64,000 bases of DNA, taken from contig CM063256.1 of the NCBI GenBank assembly GCA_032158295.1, positions 2,838,034-2,902,033 on the forward strand, in the 5' to 3' direction. This stretch comes from Pycnopodia helianthoides. Lineage: Eukaryota; Echinodermata; Asteroidea; Forcipulatida; Asteriidae. Positions 43,380 through 56,800 of this stretch are shown here, in pieces (the stretch's first letter is position 1; every line of letters starts with the position of its first letter). Under the pieces are notes generated by a model. It was given only the letters and a program-made list of their open reading frames with translations, was not told the DNA's origin and did not search any database. The translations under genes and the position numbers were made by a program.

Positions 43380-44670
43380 TAGTGTGACCTCATGATTGTG
43401 ACCTTTACTTCTGGTCGAAACCGGAAGTTGAAATTATATAATGTCAAAAAAGGTATTTCTTATATCAACAAAACGTGGCGTGTTACAAATCACTACAACA
43501 CCCTGAGAGCCCTTTAACGACTCTACAAATCTCTCTGAATGTGCGACCCCATTTGACCTTTACTTCCGGTCGCAACAGGAAGTTAAAGTTTCAAAAATAC
43601 CCCCAATGATATCTCATGAACCAAGAAGAGTTCAGACTTGAACTTATCATGTACTTAGAACTCTGTTTAACCCTTTCCATACCATAGGCGAGTTTAGTCG
43701 ACTGCACTAATACCCCCTCTTCCTTACCATTGGCGACTTTACTCGACCAAGCTTACACAAAAAAAGCTATCAAGCCTGACCACAAAGGCCATTTGTAATA
43801 AAGCTGTAGTTTTTTTCATGTTCAACCTCCATACCCAAGCTTACCATCATTGGAAAGAGAAAGATCGGATCTTTCTAATGATGGTAAAATAAAATAAGGT
43901 TGCTAATATGGAATGTCTTCAAATTGGAGTTGAAAGATCCGATGATACCAAACAGTTACGGAGCGCCATATGATTGTGTACAAAAAAGTGTTTGAGATTA
44001 AGATCACACTGAAGAAAGAAAGACAAAGAGCTTTAGTATTTATTAGCTGATCTCAATGATTTTTTGATTATATAAAAGGGAATTCAATAAGTAAGAGCTT
44101 TTTATTACTTATTTTGCTTTACAACAATATCTTCAAGGAGATAAAAGAGTTTGTAAAAATGGCCTTTGAACAAAAGCTTTCTGTTGTGTAAGAATGTGCG
44201 CTTCACGCTTGAGTGGTCAAACAATGCGGTCACCAGCAGTTGTTTATGTCCAAACAATTCGGTAATGAAAGGGTTAAAGATGAAACCGCAAACAGGTTTT
44301 CGGGAAAATTACGAAATCGATGACGTCATAACATTAAATCAACTTTGAATATTGAAAACAAAATCATAGCTGGAGAACCGTAATTGCTAAACATTGTAAG
44401 CATGTCATACAAATTGTGACCCCATTTGACCTTTACTTCCGGTTTCGAGCTATTGATGTATCGTCGAGACTTACACAAATTGTAACTGAGTCCATGTAAC
44501 ATATATGAGAAATTTCATATTTAAAAAAATCATATCTTATTAACCAAACGTTGTACATTAATAGTAATTGCTTCATATGAAAGTTCGTGAACGATTTTAC
44601 AAATCTTTTAAAATGTGTAAACCCATTTGACCTTAACTTCCGTTTGAAACCGGAAGTTGAAGTTTCTTTT
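43380..44670. repeat. Degenerate tandem repeat with CCATTTGACCTTTACTTCCGG core
   Basis: Four copies of a core (GACC(C/T)CAT, TTGACCTTTACTTCCGGT, AACCGGAAGTTGAA) lie at about 43383, 43542, 44416 and 44612. Between them AGATGAAACCGCAA and GAACTTATCATG-type blocks also recur. Without the 603-base insertion at 43671 the spacing is about 160-270 bases. The core has an internal palindrome (TTCCGGTCGAAACCGGAA). Confidence 0.72.
43671..44273. mobile_element. Second piggyBac-type MITE, TTAA target duplication
   Basis: 603 bases flanked by TTAA at 43667-43670 and 44274-44277. The ends are CCCTTTCCATACC on the left and, in reverse, CCCTTTCATTACCG on the right. GGCGAGTTTAGTCGAC and GGCGACTTTACTCGACC are repeated inside the left end. 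It is of similar size to 3977-4573 but has a different interior, so it belongs to another subfamily. Confidence 0.8.
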
Positions 44671-45540
44671 CAGAAATCATACTTCCTTAGCCCTTATTAT
44701 CTTCCACAGCGCCCTGTCGCGACAAGATAAGAAATGTACTCTTTTGCTGAAAACTTGTTGCAAGTTCAACAAAGTCTTAAACTTACCATATCCTTATACC
44801 TCTCAGTGTCTGGATTATAAATAAGCTGTGACGCCATGAAGACGTCATCGTATTTCAAATTAGGCTTAATCAAAGTTTCTAACATTAAAAATTCAAATCT
44901 TGGAACAACAATTGACTTCTCGATCGTTTATCAATATTTTCTACAAAGACATGTTTACCAAAATAATTGTCTCATTACATTTCACCAACTCTGCTAATTT
45001 GAACATGTCTACACCGAACTCATTGTGTTTTTTTCAGCAAAAACTTATATCTAGATTTCTTTGTTCTCCCAATAGTTACGCCATTAAAAACCACACCAAG
45101 ATTACAGCTAGATGGCCATTACAGTCAGCCTGCCGAAATAAATTGTAGTTATTTTCCATACTTACACAGACCAAATACACGACCTCAAAATAATACTTAA
45201 TTTAAAGTTTTTTGGGGTGCGCCCTCTAGAGTTTTGGCAAGGTCTCAAAAGCATTGTCTTCACTTTGGTCTTTTAATCTCCGTGGGACGACTAGTTGAAA
45301 ACTCCAACAGCTGCCAGTCAGTGACTCAAAGGTCAAATTTTAATACAAGATTATGAACGAAAATGAAAACAATTGCTTTGGGTGAGTATATACGTTTCGA
45401 ATTGATTTCGTTGCACGCAGGGCCAAGGATATATCAATGTGTAGTACGATCGAACTTTCCATATGTATGTCAGCCCAAGTTGAAAACCGTTGTGACTTTT
45501 CGAGGAGCTGTTTACTTAGTTGTTTTTAGAGTTTTTAGGT
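44671..45540. other. Spacer upstream of the transporter gene
   Basis: No gene or clear repeat is seen. The promoter and 5' untranslated exon of the downstream transporter probably lie here. An in-frame stop (TAG 45517-45519) precedes the chosen start codon. Confidence 0.4.
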
Positions 45541-48500
45541 ATGAAACGTTTGGAAATGTCCGTGCCTCACTTTCGCCTCATCTCTTGGTGGGGTTGGGTG
45601 GTAGTCGTTTTCTCGTCTGTCCAGTATGCACTCGTGCTTGGGCCAGTTTACAACTACAGTATCGTCTTGTTGTGCTTCCAAGAGGAGTTTCACACAAGCA
45701 CATCTGTTACTGGTGAGTTTCTGACTTTCTTTTCGGGGGAAGTGATTCACTGAACACACCCTAGACCTCTTTTCACGATCGGCTGGATTGGAAGGCCGGA
45801 TTGGAACCCGGATTTTATATAAAAGGGTGAGGGACTAGTATAGTTTTCTTTTGCACTTGCGGGAATCGGAAATCCTGGTAGCAAATCTAGCATAACAACT
45901 GCTATTTCATTTTTATTTATTTTTTACTTTGGAAAGTTTCTGTAAAACACAAATAAGTTCAATTGCTTGTTTGGCTAATAATCTTTGTTTTTTGTATGTT
46001 TGTGTGAAAAGTTTTTAAGGGTGCTTTCGCAAGTAACTTGGTGTTTTTTTTTAAGCTGACACATTTTGCATTTGTTTTATTTGTTTGTGTTGGGAATATT
46101 TTTTTTTGGGGGGGGGTGTTTGGGAGCGGGGGTGGGGTTGATTGGGTTGGGAGATTTTGATTCGGTTCAACATAATTAAGTCTGTCTAATTTTCTTTCCG
46201 GATCCCTGCAGGTTGGGTTGGGTCCCTGGCCCATGCCTTGATGGCCATTGGAACACTACCCGCCGCTGCATGTCTGAGGAAGATGAGTCCAAGGGCGGTG
46301 ACTTTCATGGGGATATTCATGTACTGCGGAGGAGTGGCCTCGACCTCGTTCGTCCCGTCCCTCGGTTATGCCATGCTCACATACAGCGTCATCTCCGGTC
46401 TCGGAATGAGCTTCGTCGTGCAGGCGGGGATCGTCCTGACGCTGGCCTGGTTCCCGAAAAAGTACTGCGCCCGGGCGACGTCCGCTCTCGTGATAGGAAC
46501 TCCGTGTGGTAAGAGGGTGAATTTGGGTTCAGGGTCCCGTCGGATCCTGACCCAGTAAGTATGACCCAGAATCCGTGTCAAAATGACAGAGAAATGGGTT
46601 AAACTGATACAGAAACTGATGCAGAATCCCATTTTCTTCCCAGTTTCATGGTCAACCTGACCAAGAAAATTTGTCAGCTGGAGAGCCCAGTTTAGATGGT
46701 CTCTTTACCCCCTTCAATATTCATTTGAATATGTGGTTCAGTTTAACACAATTCACTTTAAAATAATTGAAGATGTTTTTCTGTGAGAAAGTGAAATTAT
46801 GCATACTTTCCAATCGCATAATTTTCAAAAGTAGGACACCGTCATGCCACCTGACAGTTTACCAAATCTCCTCTGAACGGAGGGCGAAAGACAAGGTCCC
46901 TAACCAAAGCCAAAGTCGTAACCAAGATCATCAGTACATGTGTTTCGTACTTTTAGTAATTATTGCTATTTATAGCTCAATGGGAGACTTTTGAGCGCTA
47001 GATGGCAGCAGACATACCACGTAAAATTGCATTGTTTACGTAGTTCTAAGCATGCGCACATTGCCGAGAATAATGGATTTGCCTGGTAAGTCTGCTGCCA
47101 CCTAGCGTCCCAAAAGTCCCCCATTGTGTATGTGCCCCAAATGCAATTTTTCTTTCCGTACCACACTAGAGCCAATGCATACACGCATAAGGTATGGGCG
47201 CTTTCCCGGATCCCTTCACTGTTGACCCCCTGTCTCAAGTGTGGTACGAAAAAAAGAATTGCGCCCCAAATGCGAGTTCGACTTCAAGATGGCCGAGGCG
47301 GCGGCCGTTTTGAAGCCGTACCATGAGGCAGGACCGAAAAACTGTTGAAAGCGACGGTAGTGTCCAAAGCCAGTTTTTTAAACACAAATTGTGTAAATTC
47401 TTTTGACTGCTGTAACAGGTACTTTGGTATCAGGACCAGTCCTCAACGGATTAACCGCAGTTTGGGGATGGAGATACGCTTTTCTTGTCATCGCGAGTTT
47501 CACGTTGGTCGTCAGCTCAGTTGGTGCGTCGTTTCTTTCCAACCCGCCACCGGGACAAACAACCCAAGAAGCCAAGGACAATGCCACAGAGACTCAAGAC
47601 AAGGACGATAAACAGAGCTACGCAGTTTCCCGGTGTCATAAAGTGCCGTCATTTCTTTGCCATTGTGACCCTTGGCTGTGGTTCGTTGGCATTTGCATCG
47701 GGAGTCTCTCGTGGGGATTTCTTGCCACAAATTTGGTAATTTATTATTGGTAAATACCTCGGAGAGTGTATGCACTCTGATTGGTCGAAGACTGGTTACC
47801 TAGGTGTGTATTAACATATTAAATAATACAAAGACCTGCTCTGCATGGTTGTTGGCTGGCCGCTGTTAAAACGTGCCTTTCCGCCTCTGTCCATTAAAGG
47901 CACAGTACACGTTTGGTAATGACTCTGAAAATTAATGGCAATAAAAACTTACTTGGTAAGAAGTACAGCAGCGTTGGGTAGTATAATGAATTTTGAAAAA
48001 CATTTCACTTCGAAGTGCTACGGTTATGGAAAATATGTCACTTTTTATTCCCCAAAATTTGAATCTGAGAAGCGTTTCTGTCAGAAACGCTTTGCTTCTC
48101 AGACTGTGTATTCCTATGGGGAATATTCTTCCTGCGTGGAAATATTCGCTCCGGTTTTTCGGTGATATCTCAAAAACACGACCACCTTTTGAAGTGAAAT
48201 TTTCACAGGTTAGTTTATTGAATGTACCTATGATTAACACAATCAGTAGGCTCCAACATCCCAACTACCAAACGTGTACTAGTGCCTTTAACAGCGGTCA
48301 GCCAACCCGCTCCGTTACCACGCAGTGAAGACGGGCTCCTTGCACTGTTATTGGCGAATTTAAGTGATGTTCGAAGCTTTGCAGGGCGTGGATAATAGGA
48401 AGAAGCTATTTCTATGGTAAACTTGAAGTACAACCGCGTGTAAAGCTCTTATGGGAGCAGTGGTGTAATATAAGACATTTTATCCATTTATTTAGGGGGG

Positions 48501-51500
48501 GACGTGGGGGCAAAGACATGATTTGGCGGCTTTTTATAATGTATCAAACCATCCGTTCTCTGCATTTGTTCTATCTCATTCTCATTGGGGGAGAGAGGCC
48601 CCCGTAACCCCCCCCCCCTCACTGTGTTGACCCTGACTAGAACAGTTGTTGCGATCTTGATGTTTCGAATACATGTTTTGAGTGGGAAAATATTGTTTCC
48701 TATTAAATATAGCTGGGCTACGGATTCTCTTCTGTTAAGTCCCGTGGGGCTTGATCCATCTGGGTCAATATGACCCGGAATCTGAGACAAAATGACGAAG
48801 AAAAGGGTAAAAATTTCGCAGAATCCGAGTTAATATCCTAGTTTTTGTTAATACAATTATCTGGGTCAGCCTGACCCGGAAGAGGCTCAGTCCCCCCCCC
48901 CTCCCCCACCCTGCTACCCCTGGGACCCGGAATCTGGGTCAATATTGACCCTGTTACGTCCCTGTCTGTATGTATGTTTTGTTGTAATTTAAGTTCCGTT
49001 CAGAAATCTAGTATTTTGTTGTATAAGGCATTTCTCTACAATACCCTGTCTTTTGAATATGCCTCCATATTTGCCTCTGCTTCATTGAGTCTCTTTTAAC
49101 TGTTATTCTCTAAGTCCTTTACCTTCGTGTTTTACCATTATATACACAGGCAAGCTTCATGAATGACATCGGTCTGACGGCTGGCGATGTCTCCCTAGCC
49201 ATCATCTCTGTCTCGTTGGGTGACATCATCGGCAAGATCTTGATATCGGCATTTCTGGATTCCCTGCCGTTCCTGAAGATCTTCTTCATCGCCGGATCGT
49301 TCATCTCGTGCGGCATCTTCTCCGGACTCCTCGTGTACACGTCGACTTTGATTCCCGTGATAATTCTAGCATTCTGTGAGTATGAATTATAACATAATTC
49401 CATGTGTCTGTGAGTTACGGTGGCGTAACTAGCTTCAATTGGCCAGAAGTGTCCCATGAAAAAAAATTGAGCACCGGCCCAGTTGTACCCCCCCCCCTAG
49501 AAATTAACCCTATTTACGCCACTGGGTACTGGTTTGTAAATTTAAGGATGGGGACGGGAAGGTGGCAAGGCCCGCTCTTCATCTTTTCAGAGACTGACAC
49601 AGACAGAATGAGCAGCAAGCTTAATTGCCATTTTTCTAGAATAACAGAGCCCAATTTTGTGGCAGAGTACGGTTGTGTTCTATAGAGTTCTAACTGTTGA
49701 TTTCCCGTATACATTGGCACTGGTGCTGCCAAGCACCTTGTACTTGAAAACAAGTTGGTTACGTTTAGCAAACAAAACAATAATTTAACATGACGCCTGT
49801 ACGGAGTAACTTTTGATAGTAATATAAGCGTTTCATGAGGTTCATGGTCACACAGTCAAAAGGTGACTTCAGAGAAAGGAAAGTGTACCATTTCTAAGAA
49901 AGACATATCGTTAACATGGCAACCAAATGCACGCGTAGAGCAGCGGGGGATTTGACTCAGGGTCAAGTGAAATATTGGAGAAACACATTAGTATGTAGGC
50001 ATACCATGGTGACATACTAAGACAATTGTGTTCTGTCATGACAGCTGTGACTAAATTCTGTCCGTGCAGTTGATGGCGAAATGTGACACGTGTGCCAACA
50101 TATCATGTGTGCCAACAACAACAACTCAACATCGATTTTTGGCGAGTAAATTCATTCCCATAGGAACTGTTTTTATTTTATTGTCTTTTCACCATCTTTT
50201 TTATGTGTTGATTTATTTAGACAGGGTAGCCTTATCAGTATTACAACTGCTACCCCTAAGGGCCCTGTGTATAAACAGTAAAAGTGAAATTATAGTAAAA
50301 TTGTAAAAATAGGCCTACAGAGCAATGAAAAGCCATGAATCAAAACAGAAAACTGAGTGTAAAAAAACAAAAACATAAATCTTACAAGGTAGAGGCAAAA
50401 GGCTTTATTGATATTGTTATGCATCGGTAACTAATAAATTATCAACGTATAAAGACAGAACAGAATATGCCTTATGCACATGACATCATTTGAATAGGGC
50501 GCCCTCAGCTAGAGGTCAAAAGGAGGTAACTCATTGGCCGATTCTGTGCGCCGCGCGTACTTAGATGTGCGTTTTCCATTGTTACGTCATCTTTATACCT
50601 CTATCAAAGTTGCGGCGTGATGACGTCAATGCCTAAGGTCTTTTGTTTCCTTTTGTTTCTTTTTATTTTACTCTTCAGTTCTTGGCCTGGCCCGTGCTGC
50701 ATTCTTCGGGACGATCATTGTCTCTGCAATGGAGATATTCAGCGTGTATGGGGTCGAGACTGTTTCTTTACTCACCCTCGTACCCTTCGGAATAGGAATT
50801 CTTATCAGTGCTCCCCTGTCAGGTAACAATGAAGTTTTCCCAAAGTCATCCCTTCCCGATGAGCCACAAGGTTGGTTTGACGAGCTACAAAACTGAAACT
50901 AAATACAGGTTTTTCCCGGTCATTTTTCGGCAAAAAGAGCGGCCAATTTTCACTGCAGATTTTACCTCTGCAGTTGAAACCGTCAATCAATTTGATTTTG
51001 ACACAAATTCGAATTCGTACTCATTCTATTCAATTTAACTCATAGGTCGTTCGCGTTAGCCATGCGAAATCGGCATTCAATTTATAGACGAAACTACAAA
51101 TTTCCATCAGATTGTTACTTTTGTTTTCGTTTTGTGACAAGCAAGTTAGAAAAATAAGCAAAGTCAATTCAAACCACGATTCCCTTCTTTGTCTATTGAT
51201 TTTATTTCTCTGTGTCTTTATTTCCTTTATCTTTGATTCTTTATTTCTTGATTGTTTCTTTATTTGTTTCTAAGCTTGACTTTCAGTCAACAAAAGATAT
51301 TGAACAATTTCAAGAACCTGAAGTCATTATTTTTTGTGAGGGTCTTTTATTAATGTCTATTGTGTTTTCTTAAACCATCTTTCCGTTGACGAGCCAGGCA
51401 TCTAGGCATGTATAGTTAAACCACTGCGTATATTTCTTCACAGAATCAATTGTTTGTAGTTGTACTTCAGCAATCGATGTTAAAGTACATCAGGAAAGTG

Positions 51501-52136
51501 ATGCTCAAACAATAAGTGAACCTATTTTTATTACAGAATAACAAAGCGTCAAAGTAGCAGCGGAATCAAAAATGACTGCCCAAAACGAATATGAATGCAT
51601 GCGCTGCGAAAAGCTGCTGCAAATTGGAAAAAAAAAATAAACATTTATAACTTTGCAAGAGATGTGCCTACGTCATGAACTCTGTCTGGTTACCGATCCG
51701 CTTCCGCGCAGCTCGCGGTGTTCCGGTCAATGAATTGTACGTCAGAAACTTGTTTGTGGTCAGGGTCGCCAAATCACGCCCCTGTTAATCTGGCACCTTG
51801 ACTGGCCCAAAATGGCAGACCATACAGCTCTGTGGGACAGACTGTTGCCGCGTGTGACGTCAGTGCAAGGATCTCTAAACGACTTCCATTGCTCATGCTT
51901 TATTACCAGGTGGTCTCTACGACTTGACAGGAGACTACACGCTCAGTCTCCTCGTCCTCGTGTTCCTTCTTACGCTCTCCACCATTTGCATGTTACTAAT
52001 TCCCTTCAAGAGGGAGCTAAGGTCATGGCACATGCGCGGGAGGTCATCAGACACCAGACCGAGGCCAACTGATGGAAACGGATCCCCCTCTCGGAGAAGT
52101 CGTCAAGTCCGTGGAAGGAGAACTATCACGTGGTGA
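45541..52136 (+). CDS. SLC16-like (monocarboxylate transporter type) MFS transporter
   Basis: Predicted twelve-helix plasma-membrane carrier of the major facilitator superfamily. Six exons join in phase: 45541-45712, 46212-46508, 47419-47735, 49150-49375, 50679-50822 and 51910-52136 (TGA), encoding 460 residues. Helix 1 contains WWGWVVVVFSSVQYALVLG, the position of the DGGWGWVV-like motif of monocarboxylate carriers; the leading Asp and Gly are not present. Exon 2 has helices 2-4 (GWVGSLAHALMAIGTLPAAA). Exon 3 has helices 5-6, then a charged 40-residue loop (TTQEAKDNATETQDKDDK), then helix 7. Exons 4-6 complete the C-terminal half (GDVSLAIISVSLGDIIGKIL; GGLYDLTGDYTLSLLVLVFL). The tail is basic. 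The substrate is not predictable. MITEs occupy three of its introns. Confidence 0.9.
46978..47126. mobile_element. Palindromic MITE, GGGAGACTTTTGAGCGC ends
   Basis: CAATGGGAGACTTTTGAGCG and GATGGCAGCAGAC on the left are mirrored by GTCTGCTGCCACCTAGCG and CAAAAGTCCCCCATTG on the right. It lies in transporter intron 2. Confidence 0.78.
47159..47250. repeat. Core shared in reverse with 63478-63566
   Basis: CATACACGCATAAGGTATGGGCGCTTTCCCGGATCC and its bordering ACCACACT/AGTGTGGTAC inverted ends match the reverse of the sequence inside the MITE at 63372-63628. They belong to a common element. Confidence 0.65.
47894..48291. mobile_element. MITE, TTAAAGGCACAGTACACGTTTGGTA ends
   Basis: The left end TTAAAGGCACAGTACACGTT is mirrored by AACGTGTACTAGTGCCTTTAA. 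TTGAATCTGAGAAGCGTTTC and its complement form an inner hairpin. It is in transporter intron 3. Confidence 0.8.
48360..49149. other. Rest of transporter intron 3
   Basis: This holds a partial copy of the 20164-type element end (GTAAACTTGAAGTACAACCGC), C- and G-runs, and repeated TGACCCGGAATCTG motifs. A similar motif set (TGACCCAGAATCCG) lies at 46556-46680 and near 8640-8720. It has no exon. Confidence 0.45.
50467..50640. mobile_element. Palindromic MITE copy 2 (TGACGTCA family), beside transporter exon 5
   Basis: CTTATGCACATGACATCATT is mirrored by GATGACGTCAATGCCTAAGG. It matches 22133-22303 throughout. The right end is 38 bases from the start of transporter exon 5, so its flank supplies the branch-point region. 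Confidence 0.82.
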
Positions 52137-53864
52137 TAATGACGACTGCATGACAAACGTGGGGTTTACTGATGATTTCTAAGTTTGGTAAAGGGCTCGG
52201 TTCGGAGGAGGGTGGGGCTGGGTGTGGGGTGTGGGGGAAGTGGGCTGGGGAGGGATAAAACAGTTGAAGACATCCCCGCCCGTTTGGCTGAACTGTGTCT
52301 GTGATTGTCAAGTGATTATGTACAAATATTGTACACTGTGTAATTGTTTAGAATCTATATGAGTGGACTAATAGGGGCGTTCCGATTACATCATTGCAGT
52401 ACTCTTTGTATTCCGTTATGAATGACCTTGACACTCTTGAAAGGGAGTAGAAACATGTGTACATGGTGGCCTCAGCACTCGGACGTCTGCGCACGCTCAG
52501 AATTACGTAAACAATCGAAAACTCAGACACAATTCAGTCGTGTGATTGTGATGTCCTTTGTCAGTATAAAACAAACAAAATCAGTCATCATCATCAATTA
52601 GCCCTTCCCATATTTTGTATTACATTCACGCATGTGTATAGACACTTTTGCCCCACAGATGGTGGAGGGGTATTAAATACAAATGAACAACCACTCTGAC
52701 TAGAAGTGTTTCGGAATGTCTCTATATATATTTTTTTTTATCTATGAATCTAGCAAGTACTAGTAGTAAACATTGGTAGCTTTAATATGTATAAAATGTA
52801 AAAATTTCGGTTCCATAAATCATTGATGTAATTTCCATGTGTTCACCGTTTGAGAACTACACAGCTAGGTGTACATTGGATATGCAACCTTTTTGGCGAG
52901 AAAATGGATTTGACAAACCACAGTTCGGTTCAAGTCACCCTGAGAGTTTGACAGAATTGCTATTTTTCTTTGGTGTAAGACCTACTTGAATCAACTAAAA
53001 ATTACTTCATTCTACTGCAACTAAGCATCCAAATGGAGAAGGGGGGCGGTGGTGGGAGTGGTATGCCTGGCCTAATGAAAGTGTCATATTGTAAAACTGA
53101 TTTGGGAGGTTTTGAACCTACTAGAGTTTTTCCATATCTGCCTGACTGCTGGTCCCAGTGTTCCTGCATAAACCTATGTAGCACTCATTGCTGCATTACA
53201 ATTACTGCCTTGCAAATAAACACACAACTAACAAACTGTCTACTCTTGGACAGAGCACTTCTCTTTAAATTTATAGATATTTTACCATGTTTTCTGTCTT
53301 ATATCACTAGGTATGAGAGTAAAAAAGGAAGACACTAACTTTGTGTACATTTTACAATGTTTTTGTTTGTTTTTCTTTAAAGACTTGGGCACAATTTCAA
53401 AGAGCTGCTTAACCACAAAATTTTTTTACATTTTAAAATTTTTACAGAGGTAGTGTCGCTGCGTTCTACAGGGAATCCCGTAGTGTGGTTTTTTTTTTCT
53501 TTTATTTTCTCATAATATAAGATAATCTACTCAACAAGGGAACTCAGCAAAGCTCACCCGGGGGAATATAAACGCCGAGCTGTCAACAGCCAATCTCTCT
53601 CATACAAACATTCGTTTAACGTCTATGATCATGAAATTTAAAAAAAATCAATCAATTTTGATTCAGTAATTATTAGATGACAATACTTATTCTACTGATT
53701 GTGAAAACTGCGGTTAGCTTGGCCGGATTTGAACCCATAACCTTAAGTCTTGCCGTCTCACTACTTGACCACGGTGACTTTGAGTTAGGCAGATAGGGGT
53801 TAAAGAACCCGGAGAGGGAGTCCTTTGATGGAGTCCGTTCCTCCCAGCTCTGCATCCAGCGTGA
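52137..53864. other. 3' flank between two convergent genes
   Basis: This should contain the transporter 3' UTR. I see a G-rich run near 52205-52255, a GGGCCC-family MITE fragment at 53388-53420, and no coding region. The transporter (+) and the TPMT-like gene (-) converge here. Confidence 0.45.
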
Positions 53865-56800
53865 CTACAGGGTCTTGGGAATGAGCAGGTGAGTTCTGCT
53901 TGTGAACGAGCTATGTCCTCTGCTCTTCCATCGTTCAGTCATTGCGTCAACTTCGTCCAACATCTTTATGTCCATTTTAGCAGCTGTGGGGAAAAAAGGG
54001 CATAACTCCTTCTAAACTTTTCTTTAATTGTTACTCATAAATTTTGGTAAGGTGCACTCACATTAATCCGGAAGTCGCAGGTTCAAATCCAGTCCATTTT
54101 TCTTTGTTCAACCCCAAAATTAATTAAAATTTACCCAGTCAGTTTCCCTTGTGGTTTATTATTTGATATTTGAAAGAAAAGGTCCCACCCCCTTGAGGCA
54201 ATCCCTCTCCTGCCACTTCCCAGGTTGTGGTTCCTGATTATATGGCAGTTACAGGTTGAGTGGCTTCTAACTGGCACCCTCGAATAAAGATGTTGACAAT
54301 AGAGACAAAAGAGAGACTGCAATCATTAGGGGCTTGGATGGCTCAGTTGAGTACCTGCATGTTAATTCCGAGGTTGCAGGTTCAAATCCTGCTCTAGTAA
54401 ATTTTTTCTTTGTTCTACCCCAAATTTGTTATTCATATTATCAAATCTTTCTGGTAATGAAACCAAGGACCACTCCAAAGTGCCTTGTGACTGCATTCCC
54501 TCAAAGCCTGTGGCCAACATTAGTAATTGTCAAAGACCAGTTCAAGCACCTTTGCGTGAATCAACATCAAAATAAAATAACCAACTTGTGAATATTTAAG
54601 CTCAATTAGTCATCGGAGTTACGAGAAAAATAGTGAAAACCCTTTCACTGTTGTCAAACATTGGATTTCGAACTAGCGGGATCAAAACTAATTGTTTGAC
54701 TCATTCTAGAAAAACTGTATAACATTTCTGGCAAATATTTTATGTGAAGTTTCCACAATAATTACTTTTGTGAAAATCTGTGAACATTCATATTTCCATC
54801 TTACCAATGATATGAACACCCTTTTAACTAACATTGAGTTGTACTTACAGTATAACTTTTCCACAACATCTGCTGGGGTCGAAAAAGGAGGACCTAAAGA
54901 TAATGGAGAGAAAAAAAGTTTTCTTGAAAAAAAACACACAAATTTTATCACAAATTGTATAATGCTATAATGAGAATAATTACCTAAATTGATAAAGGGC
55001 TTTTCTTAAGGGATGTGTAGAGGGCAGACCTTGTACAAGCTTCGGCTTCTTGTCTGAACTCCCCATACTATTATAAGTTCTGTTAAAGTGTTTCCCTTAT
55101 ATTGTACTGCCTTATAGAATGGAAATAAACCTGAACCCTGAAACCTGAATGTGAATTTTCAGACTTTTATCTGAAATCGGACTTTTATGTTTGAGTGATG
55201 AAAAAAATGTTATTTTCCTTTGTCATGCTCCTCGTTCTACTTCTTCAGCACTGAGGATTCTGTTTCCAAAAGCTCTTTAAATTCTTATAATTCAGGAGTT
55301 ACCGAAAGTTGGAAATGCCGACAAACTTCTCACAAGATCTGGATCCTAGTTTCAGACCTTTTTATCAACAATGACCCTTAACCCCTGTATCTTAAACCCC
55401 AAGCACTTTGGAATTCTTTACAAGGTTAGCCGCAAACATGTGCCAATGTGATCAAATTTTGCGGTTTGGGTGTTAAGGTTCCATAATAAAGGCCCTGTTG
55501 TCCAAATATCTAGGATTATTTCATCGTCATCTTGGCCTGTCCTGTCATGAATGACGATGAGTTTGGCATCTATCGCAATCAACAATGTAGGCCTGTGAAG
55601 AGAGTGAATACCCCGTGTGGATAGCAGAGCGCCAGGAGGAGTGATCCAATGCAACAGTCTCCCAGGGATGTTGACAGCGGCCAGGACGTCCATGAAATGC
55701 AGCCTAGGGTGACTAAGAAAAGCGTGGGGCATCGGCCAGTTCACCATTAGCCTGTTTGAGGTATGGTGGACACTGTAGGAGTGCACTGTTTGGTTTGGGT
55801 GTCACCGTGTTATACAGACAAATTTACCCAAACCTCATGGTGTCATTATTGTGTCCACCATACCTCAAAATGGCCAATGGAAAAATGTCCTTAGGGAAGC
55901 GACCATCACCCGGCCTGCGGACACGACCAGTCCAGCGAAGGTGGTACACTCTCAGCAAGGTGAGCGTGCTCCAGTGAGATCAAGGATGGAGGTGCTCGGG
56001 ACGCGATCATGCCAAGAGATGCCAAGTGTGGAATGAAGGCAACGGAAGTGGAATGTGTTTAAGCGACACTCCTGGCGGCTACATGTGGACCAAGACTCTA
56101 AATTTCATCTAAATTTCATATGAATGAGAAGTACTCACCGCCCATTACGCTTTGGTCATAGTTCAAAGTTGAGAGAAGGTATCGTCCCGTTGGTTTCAGT
56201 AATGTCAATAACAAATCTGCATACCTACAAGAAAAATAACAATCATCGGAAAAGTTGTTACGATGGAAACTTACAATTACGGGAAGTTGTTACTACTGAA
56301 AAGTTGTTGCTACCAGGAAAATGATAGTGTGGGAAGTTATTACTAAAGGAAGTTGTTGCTACCGGGAAAATGATACTATGGGAAGTTGTTATGAAGAGAA
56401 GTTGTTGCTACTGGGAAGTTGATACTGTGGGAAGACTATGGGAATTCGTTACAAAGGGAATTGTTAACACTGGGAACCGGAAGTATGGGAAGTTATTACC
56501 AAGGGAAGTTGTTACTACTGGCAACTTGTATTTACTAAGAAAGACCTGTGACTGGCAGAACTTCCCCCCGCCCCTGCTGGAGTGTCATTTGACAATGACT
56601 GATGTTGCCATGAACCTTTATTCTACTAAGCAATATGACATTGGGCCGAGGGCACATCCATCCCCAAAATGCCAGACAGGTTAGCTCTTCTGGTTGGATG
56701 GGAAGCGAAGGGGGGGGAGGTAACTGGAAAGAAGAAATCTTACCTTTGTATATCCTCTCTTAGTAGAGCAACAAGTGAGGCACGGTCCCATATACAGTCA

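Noticed and set aside
45363..45716. 117-codon frame overlapping transporter exon 1
   Set aside because: It is in another frame from the one that gives helix 1 and correct splice phase to exon 2.
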